From contig JAJEFJ010000031.1 in assembly GCA_022820485.1 (NCBI GenBank), forward strand, positions 16,459-80,458: DNA of 64,000 nt, read 5' to 3'. Positions 24,871 through 34,145 of this stretch are shown one piece after another; the first letter of the stretch is position 1, and every line of letters starts with the position of its first letter. The notes under the pieces are model-generated. The model did no database searches. It saw only the letters and a program-made list of their open reading frames with translations, and was not told where the DNA came from. Source of the stretch: Candidatus Latescibacterota bacterium (GTDB lineage: Bacteria; Latescibacterota; UBA2968; UBA8231). A program made the translations under genes and the position numbers.

Positions 24871-25251
24871 TCAATCGTCATTCGAAAATGGCGTCCCTTG
24901 ATGGAATCTCAGCTTCCAACCACCAGACGACCGCGTCCAGATTGAACTCCTTCGTGCTTTCTCGATATTTTCGCCGTAGGTGATGATACTATTGTACGTT
25001 ACCTGTGCGACTCCTTCAGCAAGAAGACGCGCATCAAAGTCTGGAAGTGGAATCACCGCTTCTATGGGCGTTGAAGGTACCGAAAGCGTGTCGGCGCGCT
25101 GGTAGATACGCCCAGACCTGCCAAACTCGAAGAAGTCCTCGGCGATGACTTCCTCCATCCTCGATAAGTCGAAACGCGTTTCCGCCCGCCACAACTCTTC
25201 TTCTAGGCGCTGTAGGAGTTGCCGATCTTCGGCCGTAAGTTCAGTCTCCAT
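24871..25251 (-). CDS. DUF4440/SnoaL-like (NTF2-fold) protein
   Basis: This small protein of 126 residues has the DUF4440 pattern: a helical start (AEDRQLLQRLEEELWRAETR), then EEVIAEDFFEFGRSGRIY and a strand-rich end with WKLRFHQGTPF. NTF2-fold proteins bind or convert small molecules, and this one carries no obvious catalytic set. The ATG at 25251 has GGGAGG 11 bases upstream; an ATG or alternative start at 25293 would add 14 residues. The region is less GC-rich than the surroundings, as is the GH5 gene next to it. Confidence 0.72.
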   Translation of the reverse strand: METELTAEDRQLLQRLEEELWRAETRFDLSRMEEVIAEDFFEFGRSGRIYQRADTLSVPSTPIEAVIPLPDFDARLLAEGVAQVTYNSIITYGENIEKARRSSIWTRSSGGWKLRFHQGTPFSNDD

Positions 25252-25340
25252 TGATGGTTGTTCCTCCCTGTTTCTATTCGATCCAATCAGCACCTCATAC
25301 GGCGTTATAGGCTGTGGGAAATCTCAGGATAGATTCTCGA

Positions 25341-26636
25341 TCACGGGGGAATGAAGTCATGACCTTTACTGTTTTTGCGAAACTGGCGTTGTAGTATTTT
25401 CCACAAGGGGTTCATTCCTCGTGGCTTGAATTGCTCGGGATCTTTGCCCTGTTCGACAGCTTGCCAATAATGCCAACTCATCTTGTGACTCGATGCAATC
25501 TCATAATCTAACCCCGTCCATGACCCATCACCGCGAAAGGCGTAAAACGCCCAATGCCAACCTCGGCTGTTATAGATTTCTATTAGGTCGCTCAGGTAGG
25601 CCGCAGCGCCTGCGAGCCGGCGGTCGTACCAAAATTCTGAAGCTATGATTCGGTGAGAAGGTATCTCATATCGCTCAGCAAACCGCTGTACCGCGTTGAC
25701 CTCCTCCGCAAGACGATCAATAGTCCACGACTCCACAGGACCATCCCACCACTTCGGAACTCGGTCTGGATAGGCGTACCGGTCCTTATTGACTCGATAA
25801 GTCACCATCTGCCACGGCCCAGGATTGTGAAAAGCGTATAACACTTTGTCATCATCTACAGGGCGATTGAAGCCGAACGCTTGAGGAGCGGCATAGAACC
25901 AGCCATCGAGCATGATGGGCGTATCTGCATCTACTGAACGGATGGATTCGACCATCCGCTGGTTAAATCGGTTGAGGTCCGCTGGCGTATCCTGGATACT
26001 CTGAAACCATTGGCTGAAATTCTCGTCCCGTTCTTCAAAGCCGAATACCTTCTCTGGATGTGGTTCATTGAGAGGGTTGTAAGCTACGATTGCAGGATGC
26101 TTTTCCAAACGCCTTGCTAACTGACGCCAGAAATTGAAGGCTTGTTTATGGTAGCTTTCGTCACGCCAGAGCCGGCCATCATCTTGGTTCTCATTCAACT
26201 GCTTCCAGCGTGCACCAGGCAAGCTGGCCATCGCAAGGACAACTTTGATACCATTGCTCTCGGCTTCATTGAGTGCTTCTATCAACAGGGCTAGATCGGT
26301 CTCATTGATTGCTGCGAAATTATCGGCGTTGCCGATTAGAAAGTCTCTATTATCGGCGGGCCATGCATCGGGTAAAATCCGAACATAATCCAGTCCCAGT
26401 TCACCTGCCGCCCTGTACCACTCAGGACGATGTCGCTCGTTCTGCTGATTAGCTCCCTTACGCTGCTTTTCCCAAAAGCCAATCTTGGGAGCATCGGACA
26501 TAACGCCGCTGGTGAAGCACAAAATAGATATTATTGAAACTATGTATCTATAAATACCCCGTTGCCGCCCTTCCTTATAACTGTTTCCGTTCCGAATAAG
26601 CATCTGTGCTCTATGGTTTCGTGTTCCTTCAATCAT
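25341..26636 (-). CDS. glycoside hydrolase family 5-like protein
   Basis: This 431-residue protein has the GH5 (clan GH-A) pattern: an acid/base glutamate E191 in NPLNEP and a nucleophile candidate E334 in IIASEFWY, with VLYAFHNPGPW between them. A hydrophobic segment near residues 30-46 suggests a signal peptide, so the true start may be an internal Met at residue 12. The enzyme probably acts on a beta-linked polysaccharide outside the cytoplasm; the substrate is not readable. It overlaps the 71-residue ORF by four bases and lies in an AT-richer patch, suggesting acquisition by transfer. Confidence 0.82.
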   Translation of the reverse strand: MIEGTRNHRAQMLIRNGNSYKEGRQRGIYRYIVSIISILCFTSGVMSDAPKIGFWEKQRKGANQQNERHRPEWYRAAGELGLDYVRILPDAWPADNRDFLIGNADNFAAINETDLALLIEALNEAESNGIKVVLAMASLPGARWKQLNENQDDGRLWRDESYHKQAFNFWRQLARRLEKHPAIVAYNPLNEPHPEKVFGFEERDENFSQWFQSIQDTPADLNRFNQRMVESIRSVDADTPIMLDGWFYAAPQAFGFNRPVDDDKVLYAFHNPGPWQMVTYRVNKDRYAYPDRVPKWWDGPVESWTIDRLAEEVNAVQRFAERYEIPSHRIIASEFWYDRRLAGAAAYLSDLIEIYNSRGWHWAFYAFRGDGSWTGLDYEIASSHKMSWHYWQAVEQGKDPEQFKPRGMNPLWKILQRQFRKNSKGHDFIPP

Positions 26637-26848
26637 GCTTTCTTCCTGCGAAATGCCAAAGCAGTTTCGTAGTGCTTGGTGATCGATCCTCCGTAGTTCT
26701 TGTTTATCAGGTCGGCGATACCATCAAATAGATGCATGTGATTGAGTTCGGGCAGCGCGATGTGGTCAGAATAGGTGCCAATGAGTTTGATGTACTGTTT
26801 CGCCTCTATCCATTCCGCAAAGGTCCAAGACATCCCTGACAAGATCAT
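26633..26848 (-). CDS. 71-residue protein of unknown function
   Basis: This short ORF runs into the GH5 gene with an ATGA overlap, which is the best argument that it is translated. It contains WTFAEWIEAKQYIKL and LNHMHLFDGIADLI, then a Lys/Arg-rich end; the NHMHLF segment vaguely resembles the catalytic-His end of alpha/beta hydrolases, so it could be the tail of a lost gene. No signal peptide is visible and I do not recognise the family. Confidence 0.35.
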   Translation of the reverse strand: MILSGMSWTFAEWIEAKQYIKLIGTYSDHIALPELNHMHLFDGIADLINKNYGGSITKHYETALAFRRKKA

Positions 26849-26905
26849 CAGGGTCCGGGCCTCACTTCGTCATAGAGCAAGGCAACGGTATTGAAGTCAC
26901 CGCGC

Positions 26906-28147
26906 CTACTTCCACAGCAACCGGAGGTAAAACAGCGGATTCGTCAGCATCTTGCGCGGCACGGCGTCGGCCATCATGCCGCAGATCATGTCGCTGACCT
27001 CGGCATTTTTGGCGGCCTTGCGAATGACCAAGTTCATCAGGTAGGGCCAGCGGCCCAAATTGTGCAGCTTGGTGCTCAACTTCAGCTCGCTGCCCAGCGC
27101 ATCCCACAGCCGATCCTCATAGCGCCGCAAAAAGCCAGCCGAATAATCCTCGGCCTCCCGAGCTTGAACTGCGGTCTCCACGGCAAAGCGGGCCGAGTAT
27201 AGGGCATTGCCAATGCCCTCGCCCGTGAATGGGTCAATCAAACCGGCCGCGTCCCCCAAGAGCAAAAAGCCATTCCCGTGCGCCGGTCGCCGCCGCGAGC
27301 CAACCGGCAAATTCCAGCCGACCGGGTCTTCGAGGGGACGGGCGTCGCGGAAGCGCGCGCCAAAGGTCGTACTCGCCACCGCTGCTGCGAGCGCGTCCTT
27401 GAGGTCGATGCCGCGCGCCTTGATGTCTCGATGATCCATGCCGATGCCGACATTGGCGCGGTCGCCCTCTAGGGGAAAAATCCAAAAATACCCAGGCCGC
27501 ACCTCGTCTATAAAGTGCAATTCGATCTGATCGCTTAGGCCCGCCACGCCCTCGAAATACTGCCGCAGGGCCACCATCCAATCGCGGCCCTCGTGGCGGT
27601 ACAACCCGCTCTTGCGGGCGACGATCGAGTTGAAGCCATCGCACCCCAACACCAAGGGCGCGCGAAATTCCAAGCACGTGCCGTCGGCTGTACGCCCCCG
27701 CACCCCACAGACCTGCCCGCCCGCCCTCAGCAGCTCGCGCACGGCAAAACCCTCTAAAGTGTGGGCGGCCGCAGCCCGCGCCTTGCCAAAGAGAAAGTCG
27801 TCGAAGACCTCGCGGCGGATGACAAACCCCTCCATCGGCAACACCCGACCAGTCAGGGTATTGCACAGATCGTAGCGGCTCAGGTCGATAGACGCAGCAG
27901 TCGCGTCTGGGCTGCCGAAGACAATGCGGGCAACAGCCGCCCCAGGCAGGTCGCACACCTCCTCAAACAGCCCCAGTTCGTGGAGGATGGCTACCGTCTT
28001 GCCGGAGAGGGCGTCGCCGCAAATTTTGTCGCGGGGGAAACACTGCTTGTCCAGCAGCAGAGCCGCCAACCCGTGGCGTTGCGCATACATTGCGGCCGTG
28101 GCACCGGCCGGACCGCCGCCGACGATGATGAGGTCGTAAGTTTGCAC
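26906..28147 (-). CDS. geranylgeranyl reductase-like FAD-dependent oxidoreductase
   Basis: This 413-residue flavoprotein starts with the FAD-binding motif LIIVGGGPAGATAAMYA, followed by PRDKICGDALSGKT, the GGR-type signature for isoprenoid saturation enzymes, and GDAAGLIDPFTGEGIGNAL near residue 290. Related proteins reduce double bonds of geranylgeranyl groups or of menaquinone side chains. The polyprenyl synthase at 1.8 kb is a distant possible partner. The start is GTG at 28147. The gene is divergent from htpG. Confidence 0.85.
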   Translation of the reverse strand: MQTYDLIIVGGGPAGATAAMYAQRHGLAALLLDKQCFPRDKICGDALSGKTVAILHELGLFEEVCDLPGAAVARIVFGSPDATAASIDLSRYDLCNTLTGRVLPMEGFVIRREVFDDFLFGKARAAAAHTLEGFAVRELLRAGGQVCGVRGRTADGTCLEFRAPLVLGCDGFNSIVARKSGLYRHEGRDWMVALRQYFEGVAGLSDQIELHFIDEVRPGYFWIFPLEGDRANVGIGMDHRDIKARGIDLKDALAAAVASTTFGARFRDARPLEDPVGWNLPVGSRRRPAHGNGFLLLGDAAGLIDPFTGEGIGNALYSARFAVETAVQAREAEDYSAGFLRRYEDRLWDALGSELKLSTKLHNLGRWPYLMNLVIRKAAKNAEVSDMICGMMADAVPRKMLTNPLFYLRLLWK

Positions 28148-28267
28148 GTGGCCAGAAAATAGCCCGTCCAGCCCTCGCTACAAGGGCGCGGGCCGAATTT
28201 GCTTTGTAGGTGATCTTCCTTACATTTTCGGTTTCGTCAACACAAGCACCAAAGGAGTTGCAACAAG

Positions 28268-30166
28268 ATGTCCGAAGATGCTCAAACCGAAGATCCACAG
28301 GTTGAAAAACGGGCTTTCCAAACCGAGGTCCAACAGCTACTCCACCTGTTGGTTCACTCGCTGTACACCCAAAAAGAGATTTTCTTGCGCGAGCTGATTT
28401 CCAACGCCTCAGACGCCCTAGACAAAATCCACCACCGCTCGCTGACCGACCGCAATATCCTCGACCCAGACGCCGAACTGGACATTGAGCTCGAGGTATC
28501 GAGCAGCAATAAGACCCTGACGATCCGCGACCGGGGGATCGGCATGACCCGCGACGAGGTCGAAAATAACATCGGCACCATCGCTCGCTCCGGCTCGGCC
28601 GAATTTGCCAAACAACTAGCCGATGCCGACGATGAGGAAGAAAAGCTCAAACTGATCGGCCAATTCGGGGTGGGCTTCTATTCGGTCTTCATGGTCGCCG
28701 ACCGAGTAGTGATCACCACGCGCGCGGCCGACCCAGAAGCCGACGGCGTGCTGTGGGAATCCACCGGCGACGGAGCCTACACTCTATCCCACGCCGACAA
28801 AGCCGACCGCGGCACTGAGATCAAAATCTACATCCGCTCGGACTGCGAGGAATTTCTCGACGCCCACCGGCTAGAGGCTATCATCCGCAAGCACTCGGAT
28901 TTTGTCGCCTATCCCATCAAGGTCGCTGGCAAACAAGTCAACGACACGGCCGCGCTGTGGACCCGACCGCGCAACGAAATCACCCCCGAACAGTACAACG
29001 AGTTTTACACGCACCTAACCGGCGATCCCGAGGAACCGCTCGCGCGCGAGCACATCGTCGTGGATGTGCCGATCCAATTTTACGCCGTGCTCTACATCCC
29101 CAAGCGCGCCCCAGTCCAATGGCTGCACACAGAGCCGACGATCTCGCTCAACCTGCACGTCGCGCGGGTCTTTATCCAAGACGACTGCAAGGAGCTTTTG
29201 CCGCTGTGGCTGCGCTTTGTGCGCGGCGTGGTTGACTGCGACGACTTGCCGCTCAATGTCTCGCGCGAAACCCTCCAGCAAAACCCCATCATCGGCAAAA
29301 TCCGCGCTACCTTGGTGCGGCGCATCATCGGCATGTTAGAGGGCATGGCGAAGAAGGACGAAGAACAGTACATGACCTTTTGGCACGCCTGCGGCACCAT
29401 CCTCAAAGAAGGCGTGGCCACCGATGCCGCACACCAAGCCCAACTCGCCAAGCTCCTGCGCTACCGCTCCTCGCTGACCGACGATGACACGCCCTACATC
29501 TCGTTGCAGACCTACGTCGATCGGATGCAGAGCGAGCAGGACAAGATCTACTACCTCGCCGGCGAGAGCAAAGAGGCCATCGCCCAAAGCCCCCTCTTGG
29601 AAACCTTCCGCAAGCGCGGCCTAGAGGTGCTCTACTTCGACGAACCGGTCGATGAATGGGTCGTCCAAGGACTGCAAAAGTTCGCCGACAAAGAATTCGT
29701 GGGCGTGGATGCGGCAGAGTTAGACTTGGAAGAGGACGCAGTCGAGTTAGAAGGGGTCGATGAGCAGAAGGCCGAGACCATTGAGCTGATTTCCTTTCTC
29801 AAGAACAAGCTCGCCGGCCGAGTCGAAGACGTGGTCGAGTCCAAACGGCTGACCGACAGCCCTTGCTTACTAGTCGCCAGTCAAGGCGGCTTGAGCCGCA
29901 ACATGGAGCGGCTGATGAAAATGACCGACCAGGAGTTCAAAGGCTCGCTGCGCACGCTAGAAATCAATCGCCAACACCCCATCATCCGCAACATGGCCGC
30001 GGTGCTCAAGCGCGACCGCGACTCCGAGCAATTGGAAAGCTGGGCGCATTTTCTAGTTGATTTCGTCTTGCTAGGCGAGGGCACGATCGAGGATCCACAG
30101 CGGCTGAGCCAGAGCTTGCAGTCCATCATGGGCGCGGCCACAGAGCACGCGACCGAGGAGAGTTAG
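28268..30166 (+). CDS. htpG: molecular chaperone HtpG (bacterial Hsp90)
   Basis: This 632-residue Hsp90 chaperone has an N-terminal GHKL ATPase domain with the NASDALDKI and DRGIGMTRDEV motifs and GQFGVGFYSVFMV, a middle domain with NVSRETLQQNPI, and a C-terminal dimerisation domain without the eukaryotic MEEVD. The ATG has AAAGGAG nine bases upstream. It heads an operon with proA starting two bases after its stop, then the ferredoxin and NMP-kinase-like genes. No CIRCE element was seen in the 120 bases upstream. Confidence 0.96.
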   Translation: MSEDAQTEDPQVEKRAFQTEVQQLLHLLVHSLYTQKEIFLRELISNASDALDKIHHRSLTDRNILDPDAELDIELEVSSSNKTLTIRDRGIGMTRDEVENNIGTIARSGSAEFAKQLADADDEEEKLKLIGQFGVGFYSVFMVADRVVITTRAADPEADGVLWESTGDGAYTLSHADKADRGTEIKIYIRSDCEEFLDAHRLEAIIRKHSDFVAYPIKVAGKQVNDTAALWTRPRNEITPEQYNEFYTHLTGDPEEPLAREHIVVDVPIQFYAVLYIPKRAPVQWLHTEPTISLNLHVARVFIQDDCKELLPLWLRFVRGVVDCDDLPLNVSRETLQQNPIIGKIRATLVRRIIGMLEGMAKKDEEQYMTFWHACGTILKEGVATDAAHQAQLAKLLRYRSSLTDDDTPYISLQTYVDRMQSEQDKIYYLAGESKEAIAQSPLLETFRKRGLEVLYFDEPVDEWVVQGLQKFADKEFVGVDAAELDLEEDAVELEGVDEQKAETIELISFLKNKLAGRVEDVVESKRLTDSPCLLVASQGGLSRNMERLMKMTDQEFKGSLRTLEINRQHPIIRNMAAVLKRDRDSEQLESWAHFLVDFVLLGEGTIEDPQRLSQSLQSIMGAATEHATEES

Positions 30167-30168
30167 AC

Positions 30169-31482
30169 ATGTCCGATCAAGTGCGCCAACAAGCCCTAGC
30201 GGCCCGCGCCGCATCGCGCGTCCTCGCCGCGACCTCCGCAACGGTGCGCAACCAAGCCCTCGAAGCCATTGCCACAGATCTCGAAGCCAATCGCGAGCGC
30301 ATCTTGGCGGCCAACGCCGAAGACCTAAAAGCCGGCGAGCAAGACGGGCTGGCCTCGCCTTTGCTCAAGCGACTCGATCTGAGTGGAAGCAAGTTCGCCA
30401 GCACGGTGGAGATGGTGCGTGAGGTCTGTGCCCAGCCCGATCCCCTCGGCCAGACCCAGAGCGCGACCGAGCTAGACGACCAACTCCACCTCTACCGAGT
30501 GACCGTGCCCATCGGCGTGATCGGCGTGATCTTTGAATCCCGGCCCGACGCCTTGGTGCAGATCGCCTCCCTGTGTCTCAAGTCCGGCAATGCCGCCCTG
30601 CTCAAGGGCGGACGCGAGGCCACCGTAACCAATCAGACCCTCGCCGAGATAATGTGCCAAGCCACGCATGGCATCCTACCAGAGGGGTGGATGACGCTCC
30701 TGCCCGGCCGCGAGGAAGTCCGCGCCCTGCTCGGCGAGGAAGAACTGATCGACCTCATCATCCCGCGCGGCAGCAACGAGTTTGTGCAATACATCATGCA
30801 CAACACCAAGATCCCGGTCATGGGCCACGCCGACGGAATCTGCCACGTGTACGTCGATGCCAGCGCGGATCTGGACAAGGCCGTGCAAATCGCCGTCGAT
30901 GCCAAGACCCAATACGTGGCCGTGTGCAACGCAGCCGAGACCCTGCTCGTCCACAGTGGCATTGCCCCGGCTTTTTTGTCGCGGGCCGTACCGGCACTGA
31001 TCGCAAGGAACGTGGAGTTGCGCGGCGACGAGCGCGCCCTCGCCCTTGCCAACGCCAACGGGCAAGTCAAACCAGCCACTGAATCCGACTGGTCCACCGA
31101 ATACTTGGACTTGATGCTAGCGGTAAAAGTCGTCGATAGCACGGCCGAGGCCATCGAACACATCAACGCATACGGTAGCCATCACACCGACGCGATCGTG
31201 ACCGAGGACTTGGAGGCTGCGCACACCTTTTTGCGCGAGGTGGATTCAGCCTCGGTGATTCACAACGCCTCGACGCGCTTTGCCGATGGCTTCAAATACG
31301 GGCTAGGGGCTGAGGTCGGCATCAGCACCAACCGCCTGCACAGCCGCGGCCCGGTAGGCCTAGAGGGCCTCGTCATCTACAAGTACATTCTCCAAGGGGA
31401 CGGCCACATCGTCGATATGTACGATGGCCAACAGCAGCGCCCCTTCATCCATCGCCCCCTCGACCAACACTGGCAGGCCTAA
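30169..31482 (+). CDS. proA: glutamate-5-semialdehyde dehydrogenase
   Basis: This 437-residue aldehyde dehydrogenase-superfamily enzyme performs the second step of proline synthesis, reducing glutamyl-5-phosphate with NADPH. Family features are ESRPDAL near residue 125, [13 protein letters not shown], the catalytic cysteine in [12 protein letters not shown] and [22 protein letters not shown]. proB, the kinase that feeds it, is not adjacent. It lies between htpG and the ferredoxin gene with gaps of two and one base, so it is almost certainly in one transcript with them. Confidence 0.96.
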   Translation: MSDQVRQQALAARAASRVLAATSATVRNQALEAIATDLEANRERILAANAEDLKAGEQDGLASPLLKRLDLSGSKFASTVEMVREVCAQPDPLGQTQSATELDDQLHLYRVTVPIGVIGVIFESRPDALVQIASLCLKSGNAALLKGGREATVTNQTLAEIMCQATHGILPEGWMTLLPGREEVRALLGEEELIDLIIPRGSNEFVQYIMHNTKIPVMGHADGICHVYVDASADLDKAVQIAVDAKTQYVAVCNAAETLLVHSGIAPAFLSRAVPALIARNVELRGDERALALANANGQVKPATESDWSTEYLDLMLAVKVVDSTAEAIEHINAYGSHHTDAIVTEDLEAAHTFLREVDSASVIHNASTRFADGFKYGLGAEVGISTNRLHSRGPVGLEGLVIYKYILQGDGHIVDMYDGQQQRPFIHRPLDQHWQA

Positions 31483-31483
31483 C

Positions 31484-31840
31484 ATGAGCGAGCACACCAC
31501 AGATCCGACTTACACTCCGGTAGAGCGCCACATCTTTCTCTGCGCCACGCCCACCAAGCCCAAGTGCCACAGCGACGGCACCGGGGCCGAGTGCTGGGAG
31601 TACCTGAAAAAGCGCTTGTCCGAATTGGGCTACGGCCATCCGGGCAAGGGCGGCATCCACCGCACCAAGGCCGACTGCCTGCGCGTCTGCGAGGTCGGGC
31701 CGACGGTTGTGGTATATCCCGAGGGCGTCTGGTACCACTCCATGACCGTCGAGAAGCTGGAGCGCATCATCCAAGAGCACTTAATCGGCGGACAAGTCGT
31801 AGAAGACTTGGTCAATCGGGAACCGTTCCGCAGCCTATAG
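31484..31840 (+). CDS. thioredoxin-like [2Fe-2S] ferredoxin
   Basis: This 118-residue protein matches the thioredoxin-like 2Fe-2S ferredoxin group. Candidate cluster ligands are C20, C28, C65 and C69 ([25 protein letters not shown]); C37 is extra. The trailing [21 protein letters not shown] is the usual end. Such proteins may carry electrons or sense redox state; the partner is unknown. I chose ATG 31484, one base after proA; an earlier in-frame start at 31424 would overlap proA. The NMP-kinase-like gene begins 19 bases downstream. Confidence 0.85.
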   Translation: MSEHTTDPTYTPVERHIFLCATPTKPKCHSDGTGAECWEYLKKRLSELGYGHPGKGGIHRTKADCLRVCEVGPTVVVYPEGVWYHSMTVEKLERIIQEHLIGGQVVEDLVNREPFRSL

Positions 31841-31859
31841 TAGCCGGCCGCAAAAGCGC

Positions 31860-33041
31860 ATGGCGAAATCCAAATCCAAACACATCGACCTCGAGATCAA
31901 GGACGCCAGCCTGATCTTCGACCGCGTCTGGAGCGACCTAGAGCAAGAATTCGGTCGCGCCGAGCTCTGCTTCCCCGGAGAAATCATCTGGCTCGGCGGC
32001 GCGCCCGGCGCTGGCAAGGGCACCAATACCCCCTTCATCCTCGAAGCGCGGGGCATTACAGCAGCGGCCATCGTGATCAGCGACTTGCTCGACAGCCCCC
32101 GCGCCCAACAGATCAAGGACGCCGGCGGCTTGGTCGGCGACGAGGAGGTCACCTACCTGCTCTTGCACAAGCTGCTCGACCCAATCTACCAGCGCGGCGT
32201 GATCGTCGATGGCTTCCCGCGCACCCAAGTGCAGGTCGAGTGCCTCAAGCTGTTCTACGACAAGATGACCGAATTGCGCGAGGAATTCCGCAATCACAAC
32301 TTCCCGCGCCCCCTCTTCCGCACTGTGTTGCTCTTCGTCGATGAAGAAGTCAGCGTCGCGCGCCAACTCCACCGCGGCCGGGAGGCCCAAGAGCATAACC
32401 GCAAGGCCACGGAGTCAAGCGTTGGCCAGCTCGCCGAGATCCGCGCCACCGACCTCGACCCAGCGGCCGCGCGCAAGCGCTACCAAGTTTTCAAGGAGAC
32501 GACCTTTGAGGCATTGCGCTCGCTGCGCGCTATTTTCCACTTTCGCTTCATCGACGCCAGCCAGCCGCTCGCCAAAGTGCAACAGGAGATTGAGGAGGAG
32601 TTTTCCTACCAGAGTTCGCTAGAGCTTTCGCACAAGACCTTCGACCGCGTCCGCACCATCACGCCGGCCAGCCGCCTCGTGCTCTACGCCCGCCAAGAAC
32701 TGGTCAAGCGGCTGGAGATCTACAACGAGGATCATCCCGAGCTGTTCCAGCGGGTCATCGACAAAGTCAACTCCAAGTTCATGCCCATTGTCACCCGCTA
32801 TGCCATTACCGGCATGACGCTGGTCAACTCCGAGGATTCGCTCTTTGACAATCCTTTGGCCTTAGCCATGCTAATCGACGTCTTTTCCGAGCGCGGCTAT
32901 CAGGCCCTCGTCGATGTCGAAACCATTGAGGCCCCCCACCGCATCGATCCCAACACGCACGAAATCATCTGCCGACAAAAGCGCGTCTATCGCTTTCAGA
33001 TCCGCTTTGCGGCCTTGGCCATCCGGCACGGGACCGACTAG
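31860..33041 (+). CDS. adenylate kinase-like NMP kinase with extra C-terminal domain
   Basis: The N-terminal 220 residues form a nucleoside monophosphate kinase: P-loop GAPGAGKGT at 47-55 and the substrate motif DGFPRT at 117-122. The LID is atypical and lacks the Cys4 zinc site. About 170 further residues (from near 225) form a second domain I do not recognise, with HPELFQRVIDKVNSKFMPIVTRYAI-type helical segments. Plain adenylate kinases have about 190-220 residues, so this is nearly twice as long. It follows the ferredoxin gene and converges on the Gfo/Idh/MocA gene, overlapping by four bases. The phosphate acceptor is uncertain. Confidence 0.78.
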   Translation: MAKSKSKHIDLEIKDASLIFDRVWSDLEQEFGRAELCFPGEIIWLGGAPGAGKGTNTPFILEARGITAAAIVISDLLDSPRAQQIKDAGGLVGDEEVTYLLLHKLLDPIYQRGVIVDGFPRTQVQVECLKLFYDKMTELREEFRNHNFPRPLFRTVLLFVDEEVSVARQLHRGREAQEHNRKATESSVGQLAEIRATDLDPAAARKRYQVFKETTFEALRSLRAIFHFRFIDASQPLAKVQQEIEEEFSYQSSLELSHKTFDRVRTITPASRLVLYARQELVKRLEIYNEDHPELFQRVIDKVNSKFMPIVTRYAITGMTLVNSEDSLFDNPLALAMLIDVFSERGYQALVDVETIEAPHRIDPNTHEIICRQKRVYRFQIRFAALAIRHGTD

Positions 33042-34060
33042 CCCGGCCCGATCTGCCCCTCTTTTAGCATGGTAATCAGAGCCGAGTCCTCCACGTCGAG
33101 GGGGAGCAACACCCGGCTGCGGCGGCGGCTCGACTCATAGGTGGCAAAAATCAGTTCGGTCGCTTGCAGTGCCCTACGCGCCGACAAGCGCGGCTCCACA
33201 CCGCTTTCGAGACAGGCGATCAGGTCGAGCACCGACAGCACAGTGTCGTCACCCGGCGGCTCGCCATCGGCGATCTCTTCATCCGCAAAGTCCTGCCACG
33301 CCGCACCCGCGCGCAACAGCCGCAGCGGTGCCCGCTCCGCGCCGCCGACTTCGATAATGCCCTCGCTGCCGATGAGCCGGTTGCGCGGGCCTTGCACGTG
33401 CGCGGCTCCTGTGCCGAGCAAACCCTCGACGCCATTTTGCCAGCGGATCCACGCCAGACCGCTGGTATCTAGGGGCACGCCAAACACCGAGCTCTCGGAT
33501 TCGACGGCGATCTGGCCCATGACCCATTCGGCGGGCACTTCGTCGTTGTAAAAAAAGAACATGTCAAACCAATGCGTGCCCCAATCAAACAGGTTGGAGC
33601 ACGCGCCTTCGAGCCGCTGGAGCGCGCCTATGGCCCCTTCGTCGAGCAATTGCTTGGCCTTGACAAACACAGCACCAAAGCGGCGTTGGTGGCAGAAGGT
33701 GAGGAGCACGTCGCGGTCGGCACAGGCCCGAGCCAGCGCCTTGGCATCCCCCCATGTGCTGGCCATGGGCTTTTCGCAATGGATGGCTTTGACGCCGGCC
33801 GCGGCCGCGGCTTCGACCATCTCGCGGTGCAGGCCGGTCCACGTGCAGATGCTCACTACATCGAGGGCTTCGCTTTCTAACATGGCGCGGTAATCTTCGT
33901 ACGGGGACGCCACGGCAAAGTCCTCGGCAAAGGACGCGCGGGACGCTTCCACTGGATCGGCGCAGGCTGCGATTGCGACTTGGGCGGAGGCTTGGTAGCC
34001 CTCGGCGTGGCGACGACCGCGATTGCCGCAGCCGATCACGCCGACTTTGTACTGAGTCAT
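33038..34060 (-). CDS. Gfo/Idh/MocA-family oxidoreductase
   Basis: This 340-residue dehydrogenase-fold protein starts with the nucleotide motif GVIGCGNRGRRHAEGY and carries the catalytic EKPMA near residue 95. The C-terminal domain has FDWGTHWFDMFFFYN, the conserved substrate-side segment. ATG 34060 has GGGAG seven bases upstream and was preferred over an in-frame start at 34126. It is divergent from the PhyH gene at 34146, with 85 bases between, so one region could control both. The substrate is probably a sugar or cyclitol. Confidence 0.88.
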   Translation of the reverse strand: MTQYKVGVIGCGNRGRRHAEGYQASAQVAIAACADPVEASRASFAEDFAVASPYEDYRAMLESEALDVVSICTWTGLHREMVEAAAAAGVKAIHCEKPMASTWGDAKALARACADRDVLLTFCHQRRFGAVFVKAKQLLDEGAIGALQRLEGACSNLFDWGTHWFDMFFFYNDEVPAEWVMGQIAVESESSVFGVPLDTSGLAWIRWQNGVEGLLGTGAAHVQGPRNRLIGSEGIIEVGGAERAPLRLLRAGAAWQDFADEEIADGEPPGDDTVLSVLDLIACLESGVEPRLSARRALQATELIFATYESSRRRSRVLLPLDVEDSALITMLKEGQIGPG

Positions 34061-34145
34061 CTTGTGCTCCCTATGAGTTTGCGTAAAATTGCGCGTTGTA
34101 AAATAGAGATTACTTCGTCTCGCCAAAACTCAACAGGAGAACGCC

